A stretch of 64,000 nucleotides of DNA, taken from the NCBI GenBank assembly GCA_002633005.1, contig NMRA01000206.1, positions 269,250 to 333,249 of the forward strand, written 5' to 3'. The notes under the pieces were generated by a model that saw only the letters and a list, made by a program, of their open reading frames with translations, was not told the DNA's origin and did no database searches. Every line of letters starts with the position of its first letter. Within the stretch, counting starts at the first letter, position 1. This document shows, piece after piece, positions 49,001-61,000 of this stretch. The stretch comes from Phoronis australis (lineage: Eukaryota; Phoronida; Phoronidae). Both the position numbers and the translations under genes were made by a program.

Positions 49001-52000
49001 ACTCAGTGGTGTATGGTACACTCAAGGTGGTCAATGATGAGCACTATTTATGTCTTTGATTGCCAAAAGCTGGGCTCAAACTAAGAACCTTTAGATTATC
49101 AGTCCAGTACGCCAACCACTACACCAGCGGGTTGTCTAGAGGTAGGTGTAAATAGACCAATAGATTTTTAGAACTGATGTTCCATCATTGTGACTACATT
49201 CACAATATAAATTTGTCAAAAACAACTGAAGTGTTGAAATATGGAAAAGAGACGACAGCTGTGTCTCAATTGAACCGAGTTTAACATCTAAAAATGTGAG
49301 AGACAGTGATAGGAACACTTACTACAGTGCATCTCATCTGAGTTATCAGGACAGTCAGCCAACTTGTTACAGACGAGTTCGTAGCGAATACATGTACCAT
49401 CAGTGCAGCGGAACTGGTTCCCAGGACATGTAGGTGTGGCTGAAACTGATGATGAAAATCACATTACTGTTACAAGGTTTGACAACCCAATGCAATGAAT
49501 CATTAACAAAAACAGTACAATATACACATCAATGAAACAGAAACACTACGGTTTTATCCTCCGGATACATTTTTTCATTTTCCACATAGAGGCTGATTAC
49601 TAAATAATTAGAATGCTCATATCTCGTAAACCAACCTTGGGCGTAATACTATGTTTTTTCAACCAAACTTGAGCTTTTGTAAGAAAATCAGAATAATAAT
49701 TGTAACTATCGCTACAATTGTGAACACAATCATGGATGGAAAAACTGGCATAATCAAGTAAAAGCCCCAAACTACACAAGACATGATAGCATACTATACG
49801 GCACCTGCACTAAAGATGCAAGTTTCAAGTTGTCACTCTATTCAACACTAAACGACAAAAGCTGTGCAAACAAAACTCATCAATCTGGCCCAATGCAAAA
49901 AGTGTTGTTGTTTTAAGTTTTCCTTGGTAGAACAAACAAAACTGTCAAAAACCTGATGGTGAATAGTGTCCACACTTACAACAATCCGATGGTCGTTCAT
50001 CCGAGTTGTCCCAGCAGTCGTTCTGACCGTCACACTTGTAACTCTGTGGGATACAGCGCTTGTTGGAGCACGTGTACTCATCAGGGGCGCAAGTAGGGTA
50101 AGCTAGAAACAGTAGGAGCCAGAATACGAGTACTGAAGAACTGAGGCGTCATGATATGTGAGAGGGGAACGGAAGTCACCCACTCGACAAGAAATATGAA
50201 AGTTACTGATATTACTGCCAAACATTTCTTTGGGCAGAAAAAAGTGGTTTTTAAATTAATGAAGGTGAATAATTTAAAGCAGCACAAAATCCATGAAAGC
50301 GCTGCATCTTATTTTCAATAAAAGTATCTCAGGAATCACTACAGTAACAAGATCATTGCAAGCATTGTGCTGATGTTTAGAGATTTTTGTAAGAAATTTT
50401 GTACTTACTGATTAGTTTGTGTCCCAATTAAAAAAATAGATGGCTGTTTGTAGTATTTTATGTTGTTTGCAACTAACACAGGAAGGGCATAATTATGCAG
50501 ACTGTTAGAAATGGTACAAAAAGTAATTAATTAAAATATATGAATAACTTAATGAAATGATCCAGATAATACATTTGAACGTATACCGCTTACCGCAGTT
50601 TTGCCGTTCATCTGATCCATCACCGCAGTCATTCTCATGATCACATGTCCAGTATGAGGGTATACAGACACCGTTGTCACACTTGAACTGAGTCGATGTA
50701 CAATTGGACGGAGGACACGACTGTTCTTCGTCCTCCCCACCCATACAGTCTCGGTCGCCATCGCAGACAAACGCTCGCTGAATGCAGCCATAGTACCCAG
50801 CATTGATGTTTGATTGACACGTGAACTGGTCAGGACGACACGTTCTCAAGTCTGAAACATTCACGGAATCGTACACTAAGAACAATGAGCTCTGCTTGAG
50901 ACTCGCATAAATCAACAAATCATATCACGTGAAATTAGAGAGTCGACTTTGAGTGTACAAAACAACTGAATCTAAAGTAAAGTTTGATGTAGATAGTTTT
51001 CAAGTAAATTTATCTATTTTCACTTTAGAGCATAAGACACTTTAAAATCTTAAGATTTGTTGCCAAGTAACTGTGACTTCCAGTAATTTCTTCATTCTTA
51101 TATAGATTTTTATAAGATTGTTTACTTTCATCAAAACTCTTGTTTGATAAGATATTTCACAAGACAGATTCTTTTGACTGAAGTTGGATTTTAAACCATT
51201 AGAAATTAACGCCAAACATAGATGTTCTGGAAATACTTTAATTTTGGAGTCATTGTTATTTCCTAAAAAAAATCTTGTTAGGACTTGTTTACAATTTTGA
51301 AAGAAATAAATTTATTATAATCTTTTAAGTGCTTGAGAATGCAAAGTTTGTATCAAAAGGAGTTATTGTTAACATCAAAAAAGATGAAAGTATAATATAC
51401 GATAACACTGTCACATGACAGCCAATGACAGCCAATGACAGCCATAGAGCAGAGATGGCCTTTACTTACGACATTCGTGTCTCAGGTCTTCGTCCGAGTT
51501 GTCACCGCAGTCGTTACTGGTGTCACAAACCCATCTAGGGTTGATACATCGCCCGTTGTCACAAGTGAACTGGTTGCCATAGCACGTTGAACCGGGTTGA
51601 CCTGTCGAACAACGAATAGACCAAATAAGCTGCGAAAGATGAGTCCATAAATAATATAATAGGGAGCTGGAACTCACAAGATGGCGTTAGTGGAGCAATG
51701 GTCCTACACCTGAAAATGCATGGATTTGGATAGTCGCAAGTGAACAGATTTCTGTTCTAAATCTGAGACGACAAGAAGGCGATCCATTACAGCATGCCTA
51801 CTGAGTAATAAGTCGTTCAAGACACAATGATTTAAGAAACGGTCTTCACTCAGTGCAAAGGTTCAAAATGGTGAACTTAAAGTAATGAATTATTGACATA
51901 TCCACGTGCCAAAAATATACTAATGAGAAAGCGTTTCCATGAAGGGAAGTCATCTATAAAGAGGCACTTTCAACGCCGTTAAGATACATTCCAAAAATCT

Positions 52001-55000
52001 CCAAGTGAGAGATAAAACAATTACACAAATCAGTAATAGTTCACGAGGATACAGCTCAGCTTCAGATCACACTAACAACATTTCAACCTAAAACCATCGC
52101 TCTCCTCAAACATATCTTAACCATAAGTATCCATATGGTGCAAATGTTAGTAAGGACTTCTTGTCTTAGTATCATCTTAGCATACTTAGGTCTATTTTAA
52201 GGGCTTTTGACTAGAAAAGAGTGCAGGGTAATAACGTAAACAGTATTTCACCACAGGTGTCTGGTTCATCCTCCCCGGTCGGACAATCTTCGTGTCCGTC
52301 ACAGTGCCAAGAGTTAGGGATACAACGGCCATTGTTACATTGAAAGTACTCCGCTGTAAAGAGATACATCAAAACAATGTAGGTGAAGTTGAGCACTTCA
52401 AAGCAGATGATAACACATATGGAGACACAATTAATGAATGAAACAGACGAGTATGTCATATCATCGTAACTGTAACATAAAGGGCTTTTAATATATTACC
52501 AAATATTCACATAAAAAACCACAATATCCCCTACATATTTTAGTGCAGCCAGGCCACAGCATTTCACACAATCCCTTGCACATGGCCAAATTTTATGAAA
52601 CTGCGATAATTTCAATGGCTCACATATTGGTGTACACCTCCTGGTGGCACAAAAGAGAGGATCTTCATCGGAGTTATCTCCACAATCATTGTCACCGTCA
52701 CACATCCATGCTGACAGAACACAGATATTGGTATGGCTACACTTTTCACGTCCAGGAGCACAGGTAGTTGGCGCTGAAGAGAGGTCAGTGAGTACACAAG
52801 GTTATATGAGGTCAATGGGTACATAAAGGTAAGTGAGAAATGTTCAAAAGTTATTTAATTGAAGGGAATTATTGTGAAGAAACTAAAAAATATGGCAATG
52901 ACTCATGAGATCATATTGCACCATGCAGATAACAAAGAGGGGTCAACAAGTACAGGAAGAAATAAATGAATACATTTATGTTTGACATATGCCATGGAAA
53001 TAACTTAGTCAGCATCGCGGCTTAGTTTCCAGTAAGAATGCTTCAAAAATGACTACCAACTTATCACAATTATAATGACAAAATTAATAATTTATTCATA
53101 AAAACATTCAACTCGTGAACAGAAACAACATTTCCTAACAACTATACACCAACAGCTTGCTGCTGTGAAGGTTTGTTGCATTCAACTTACGACAGTTTCG
53201 CTCATCTGTGGCATTGCCATCACGGCAGTCATCGTAACCATCACAGAGATAGTTCAGTGGTACGCACTTCTGATTTGTGCAACGTAACTCCTCTGCAGTG
53301 CATTCTGGGTAAGCTACACATAGACAAAACAAACATCTATAGAAGACAGGTTGCTCATGGGCTTCAGAAATTCCAATGAACACATTATATATACAGGACA
53401 TAGTGTACGTGCATATAGATACATGAGGTAGTTTGTTATGGTTTTTGTTTGAAAAAATAATACATGAGAGCAACATAGAACTGTTTGATAAAGATCGGAC
53501 AAAAATGACAGGAAAGTTTCAGAAAGTCTTGATAAATTTCTTCAAAAGTGCACTTTAAAGTGATGTAACTGTATACTCACAACATCCTTGTTCGTCAGAG
53601 TTGTCACGGCAATCATTGAAATGATCACAGACCATATCGTTACGAATACACCTGCGATTATTACAGGTGAATTGATCTGAAGTACATGTGTGATCACCTG
53701 AAATGGAGTTTTACATGTACTAGTTGAAACACTATTATAATTGTTTTAGACTCACTCTTTGATTCATGTTTTCTATACTAGAGAGCTCTCTCTGTCTACG
53801 TCCTGTCAGAGCTATGTTGATATATTTCGTCAAAAATTTATTACGATTCTTTATTGCCTTCAACAACTATGCATAACAAAACACTTTTGTTTCTAAAGCT
53901 GAACATACATGGAAGCTAACTTGGAATAAAGCCTGTAATGATAGAGAAAGCCACAAGGTGGAGCTAAGGGGAAATGCCAAACACTCAGGGTTTGACAAGC
54001 CAAATGAAAATCATGAAATTCGGCAGAAGTGATATAATTCATTTGGGGAAAATCTTTCTGTGTTCTGAATTAAAAAAAGGATATCTTTAACTAACAGTAT
54101 TACCACAATAGATGGGGTTCTCGTCAGATCCATCGTCGCAGTCCCTGTCCACGTCACAAGCATAGCTCATGAATATGCATTGTCCTGATGTACATGTAAA
54201 TTGACTACTGTGACATGTTGAGTTTGCCGGTACGCACATACGACCATTGTTAGCTAGTTTCGTTCCATTCCTTGTACACAGACATTCAGCTGTGCCATCA
54301 GCTCCAGGGTGGCAGACGTCAGTGCAGTAGCCATTTTGTTCAAGGCATGGACTGCTTGTACCTAAGAAATGGTTGGTAAAAGTTTATTTTGTTTAAAAGG
54401 ACGTAATAAGTTTTACAGACGAAAAACACATTTTGGGATTAATGTTGGTTGCTTTGACCAGAGTTACGAAATGTTTCAATTTGTGATTTTATTTCAATAC
54501 GACTGCTTACAGTAAGAATTTGATTTTGTATTGAGGCAATCTCAGGAAACTAGTTTTTTTGCCAGTTATGTCACTTTAAAATGGCTATAACATTAGATCA
54601 CTTACCACCATAATAGTGTTCTCAACTCGTCCCTAACTCTGGTTTCTGGGCTTAGAAAACCTGACAGTTGCTTAATTCTAGAGACTGTCACATGCTCAGT
54701 GCATAAAATGGCACGGCAAACCATGCTGTAGAGCATGGTGTTGAGCAATGTACTGTCATGTAATTTGACTATGAAACAATATGAGACTAATTTCATAACA
54801 ATTATTGGTCACAATCAAAAGTTAGTTTTTGAGATAGAAAGCAGTTTTATAGCTGCTGCTTTAAATAAAAATTTTGTGTGTGATAAAACAATTTTCAGGA
54901 AACAGTTGACATCCGGTACAAAAATTATAATTTATTATAATTGCTAAATCTCACTTTTGAACATTTTTCAAGGGCTCAATTCATGGGTGCAAATGTTGAC

Positions 55001-58000
55001 AATTTTACCAAAAGCTGCTTGACGATGACTGACCTGTGCGTACGATACTGACAATGAAGTAAAACTTACAGCTTTGACGTTGTCCAGTGTAGACGTGAAT
55101 GTCAAATGGGTAACTAGGCAAGTCGTTCACTAGTTCCACCACGTTCCCTCCCGTATATTTGTCAGCTCGAAATACTCCAGCTGGAATGAATACAACAGCA
55201 ATGTTGAACTTCAACTTGAAAACAAGATATCTTCATTTGCACTTTAATGCTAACATGCATACATACGGCAGACTACAAAATTTAAGCCTTCATGGTTTTT
55301 GCCAGTGTTCAGTGACACTTCATTTGGCAAATAAAAATGAAAGAATGCCCCGTTTTGAAAGTAACCTGAACAAAACAACTTCATCCTACCGATGCTCTAG
55401 GCAAGTCCTTAAGGCAAATCTTCATAATGGCATTTTCAGGGCTTGATTTTCGATGCTTTTAGAAATGATTTCTCTTATAATGCATGGGTCAATTCTCGTG
55501 AAATTTTATGCACTAATAGTTTATGGTCTATGATCAGAGGAACTTTTTTGATTTTCCTTTGAACAACTGAGATAAAGACTCGGGACATTTTTAAAGAAGG
55601 GTTTTAATTGTTGATATCTCTCAAGTTTGAAGGTAACTAACAACGTGTAACGTACCAAACTCCCAATCCGTCCAATAGATGTGTTCACCAAACAAGGTTA
55701 TGGCAAACGGGTGATACTCAGAGCTCAGGAGTACTTGACGATTACCACCCAGTGTGTTTGCTCGCTCAATGGTGTTCCTGAAGAACATGTCACAATAATA
55801 ATAACAATAACAATAAAAATAACAACTGTTACAATAAATTATACTAAAGAGGCGTGGAATGCAGAAGCTAATCAACTACTACATTTACTTACTTTTCCCT
55901 GTGAGGAAATTTCCAGAAAAAAAATCTCAAAATTCATGATTTTTGAAATGAGCGCAAAGGAAAAACTTTCTAGTCACCACAGAGTTTCTAATCTCCCTTC
56001 CACATATGATAAATGTGAGCATGCGTTCACAGCCGTTCGACAAACAGATGACTGACAAGATGGATATAAATGGTATCGTAGATTATCATGTGTGGTCGCA
56101 CTCTAAACCTGAAGTAGACAGCAAAGTACGAGACAAGTCAGTGAAGTAAACGGTTTTCCAAAAACAATTCCAAGCGCATTTTAGAATATATTTGAATACT
56201 ATAACTAATTTTAAACAGTTAGTACTTATATCAATTGCTTCTTAGTCAAGACTGGCTGCTGTGTGAAGTCACCATTGTTTTGTTTACATCAAAAGACAAA
56301 GGATACATATTCCACGTAAGGGATATGTGCCAAGTCATTGTCTTGCCATACCAAATAAAGAGACATGCTTTGCCTTGTGGGAGAAAAATTGACGAAGTGA
56401 CGAACAGCTTTGAGGTTTGAACCCAAAACAAAAATGCTTTAACATCAACATAAATTCCAAATTATTTACGTACAAAACATAAAATAATATACGTGGTGAA
56501 CAGATTAGCCTCCGTTTCAGCGGAGACAACCAGTCAATTTAGTCTGTTTGCACATTCCGGGCCTCTTTAATTCCGAAACAATCTCATTCATTCATCAAAC
56601 ACAATGCAAATCAACAATTTATACTAATAATAATAATAATAAAAGTTGTTGCGGCAGTAGTGCATTAGCTAGATGTCATATCAAATACAAACTAAAAATC
56701 CAATACTGATCACAGGGCCAAGTCTTCATAATTTACCAAATAAAAATATAACTTGTTCAAACATTACCAGAGTGTCCAAATGAATGCAACAGAAGCTCAG
56801 ATCATAATGGTGTGAAGCGAACAAATTAATTGTAACACGAAATTCCCGTAAACTTGAATGACCTATATGACTGAAATCTTTCAGGGAGAAATCAGAGGGT
56901 CATTGACGGGTAGAACACCACCTTCCGGCAAAGTCAGAGAACCATAGCCCCAAGGAATCTGTGTTGAAATCTTACAAGATTTTCAACTTGAATCAACGGG
57001 AATCATCTACACATCAGGATCATCTTCCTGTTCTGGGGCATTCGCAAAGTTATTGATCAATTAAGGATTATCACACATTGACCAACAGATGGAGTGACTA
57101 AAAAGAGCTGGACAAGGCGCCACCTATGACAAGGAGACATAACTGGTATTACAGAGCATGGTGCTGACTGCAGAGAATACTTTAAAGCAAAAGGCAACAC
57201 ACAGTATTTTCACTAAACACAACTCACCTGAGTGCATCAACCCAGTACATAACATTGTCCTCAAAGTCAATGGTCAGACCGTTAGGATGTTGGATGTCCG
57301 TTGTTATCAGCCGTTGTTGTTGGTTACCTGCCATGGTAGCCTTACCAATATAGGCACCAGGGGTACTCCAGTCTGTCCAGTAGAGGAAACTGAAAAAAAC
57401 ACAAGGAAATCTACTAACATGGGGAAAGTAGACTCACTAAAGGGAAATAGTCACTTCCAGGGGCCCTGGATTAGGAGAACCAGTTTAATTATCATTATTT
57501 CAGTGGAGAAAACTGGTTCTCAAAATGCGGGACACCTGTGAGTGACTATTACTTACTGAGGCCAGTAATTACTAGTTGAGTACAGTTTTGTCTGCATGCT
57601 AGCGCCACCTGTTGCCAGGTTAAGCATAAATCTCACAGTACAGCAGTGCACCCTCAAACAATGTGCAGTATTCAACACACTGGACTTGCAGATTTTTTTT
57701 TCAGTAAATGAACTATATGACATTGCATAACACAATAATTGAGAAAATATTTCAGTTTTGAAATTGCGTTTAAAACACAGCTTCACTACAAGAAATCTTC
57801 ACTTCCAAACAACAAACTTTGTCACTTTGTAATTGACATGTTTTCTTCATTATTGACGTAACCCAACTCAGGTCCGTTGACTTTAGCCAAGATACCGTCT
57901 TATTTTCAGCAATTTTTTAAGTCCTTATAATATTTCTTTCACAACTTTCAACCAGCATAACGATTTTGCTGCAATATTTTCTTTAGCATGTACTTGCCCA

Positions 58001-61000
58001 CGACATGGGTCGACAACAACAGCTCTGGGCAGGTCTGTTCTCAACACGACCACCTTGTCGCGACCATCCAGCGTGATGGCGGAGATTTCACCAAGAACAG
58101 AGTCAGACCAGTACACCTTCTTATTCACCCAGTCAAAGGCCACACCTTCCGGAGAGTTGATGACAGGATCATGACCTCCAGCTGAAAAAATGAAGAAAAA
58201 GTTCTGAGATTGAACCTATCCATGTCATCAATATTTCAAATTATATTGACCATAAAGATGTGGACTAAAAAGAAGTCGATGTGACCTAGTGAGATAAGTG
58301 TGCTTCCTTTACTCAGGATTATGGGTTCAAGTCCAACTGGGGTACACTGTTGGACCCTTGAGTCAGGTCCCTAGCTCCTCAGCTCCTTAGCATAAAACAG
58401 GTTTCAGGTGATCAGTGCAATCGGCCTACCTGAGAAACCTGCACACGTCTGGTACAACGTGTACTAGAACACTTAAAATTAATTTTATGCATTAGACTGC
58501 AACCAGAAACCAGAAGCCAACAGAAATAAAGGAAAATTGATGTTGTTATCTTGTATCTTTTTTTCAATTTTCTATGGGTACCAAAGGTTGGATGCCCCAA
58601 TGAAGGTGCCACGGTGCTAGGCACTACTAACCAGTTACATTCCCGTGAACCAGAAAATCGCGTACACCACCCGAACCATCGGTGTAGACTCTGCTGAGAC
58701 GGCGTGACCCAATTTGAGAGAAGTAGATCTCCTTGTTAGCATAGTCAAAGTCGAGCGCAACAGCGAAGCTGAGATTGACGATTGGCTGAAACGGTAGACT
58801 GCGGTCTTCTGGGTCTAAATGGAGGCTACGAATCTCTGAGCCCATGGCGTATACGAGGTACTCAGTAAGCTCTGCAAGAATATGATGGCTAAAATTGCGA
58901 AGGTACTTGGCGTAATTTGACAAAGCTTGACAAGGTTGATAGTAAACAGTCATTTTGAACATTTAAATGCTTCAAAGCTAGAAATACTATGCATGCAGTC
59001 TTAGCAACCAATGAACTGTAAACTTGGATAATACTGAGTGGCGTTCCCTTTTGTTATCTGATTATCATATACTCACAAAATTGGTCAAAGCTTGATAACA
59101 TATTATACAAGCATGCTAACTGAATACAACAACCAAGGAAAGGTGAAACTCGAGAAACGTTGCCCAACCCACACCACAACATCAGATAATTTAGTACTTA
59201 CAGCCTGGGTTACTTTAATTTCCAGATACTTACAATCGGGTCAAAATTTCAAGACCAACTCCTATATTATACAGACAAACAATGTTTAAAACTGTGAGGA
59301 ATGATACTTCTAAAGAGTGGCACGTTTCAGTTACAAAAATGCCACAACAGGACATTGCCTCACTCCCAAATCTAACTGGGGTGAATGCTTGGAATAACTC
59401 CCAGGACAGACATCACACGTCGCCGAGTACTATAAACATACCTTCAACATCCCATCCACAACTGCACAAGGCAAATAGTCAGACTAAATCTCACCACACA
59501 ATTTCCAAAGCATGAAAACATCCATTTCAGACAAAGTTTCTGACCCAAAATACAAAACGAACATTATTAAACAATTATCAAAAGCGTTCATCTTTGTTGA
59601 CCTCAATGAATGTCTCATAATAATTAAGAATAAAAAAAGTTATTTTGTGACCACCTACCTTCACAAGTACGTCCATCAGATGACAGGCGTCCCGTGGCAC
59701 ACTGACAGGTGACGGGTGTTATAGTCGTTACACCAGGTAGAGAGAAACAGAGCTGTTCACATCCACCGTTGTTTACGCTGCAGCCACTTGGTATGGCTAG
59801 AAGGAAGATAGACGTGCTCTCTAGAGTACACAGATGGAAGGTGTGTTAAGTCCAAAAATAAGTTTGTGCAGACTGACGGAATAAAACTGTGTTCAGTTTC
59901 CAATTACGTTTTACTTTGAATTCATAACACTCTACCTTTAGTTTATTTTCTGTAGTATTGAAACAAGGACCAGTGGCCTAGTTTACTGGAAATATGTTAA
60001 TTATATAAAAGACGAAATTTTATGCCTTTTCCATTAAACTATTACATATTAATCACTCACATTTCCTTTGATACATTCATGCAGTGGAGAAAAGGGCATG
60101 AAGTGATTTTGTGAATTTTCATTGATTCCATTACCTAACATTATGCCGAAACAAATTGGTGGTAATTGACCAGTAAAATGGCTCACAGTATTTAAACAGT
60201 ATCAAGGTGATACCTCTGGTGCTTGATATCAAAATAACGTTATTTCAGTCTGTCTGGTTAACATGATAACCTTATTTCAGTCTGATAACTCTATCGCGTA
60301 CAACATGAATTCAACGAAAGCTTGCGATTAAAAAACGCCTAACATTGGAAATCCCAAAAACCTATGACCCAATTATCACTCACAAGGTACAGGCTGGGCG
60401 CGACGATCAAACATGGCAATATCTCTGACAGTGTTCAAGTTGGCTCTCAGTACCTCTGGTGTGGAAGTGTTGCCTGGCAGTTTACTGGCTTTAAGAACCT
60501 GCAACGATAGCAAAATACTTAAACACAAAAACAAATCCTCCAGTACAGTTATAAATGTGAATGTTGTCATTTGTGCCACGGCACACATAACATTCACATG
60601 TATAACACAGGGTGATTCGCCCGAAACAGGCCCCTAACATTTACAAAATGTTCTTTTCCAACTGAGGTAGGGACTTCAAATTTTGTAAACATTTGATTTC
60701 ATGTATTGAGCTCATGCAGACATTGAACATTTTTAATGCTAGCATTTTGTGGTGTCTTGATGTTCTTTGAATTTAGTCCAACGAAGCACGTGAAGCATGA
60801 AATAACGTTTGCAAAGATGGTCTGGTTGAGTCGACAGGCGACATAACTGAGAGAAGTCTTACAAACATGAATTCAAGCGCTTTTACAGTTGGTGCTGGAA
60901 ATGATCCCCATCAGCATCTAAGCACAACTCCATGCACATTTCCAAACTGAGAAACACACGTTGCTCTATGGAATATGTCCGTCGAGTGCATACACTGCTA

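Noticed and set aside
48868-49025. CRISPR-like or coding repeat (YTQWCMVHS-type peptides)
   Set aside because: It is a simple 19 bp tandem repeat with no spacers and with frame-dependent nonsense peptides.
57158-57541. 127-residue plus-strand open frame
   Set aside because: It is antisense to a confident YWTD exon and has no recognisable feature.
60378-60498. Donor at GA|GTGATA for the exon ending the first propeller
   Set aside because: It gives the wrong phase for the next EGF exon, whereas CCTT|GTGAGT is consensus and in frame.
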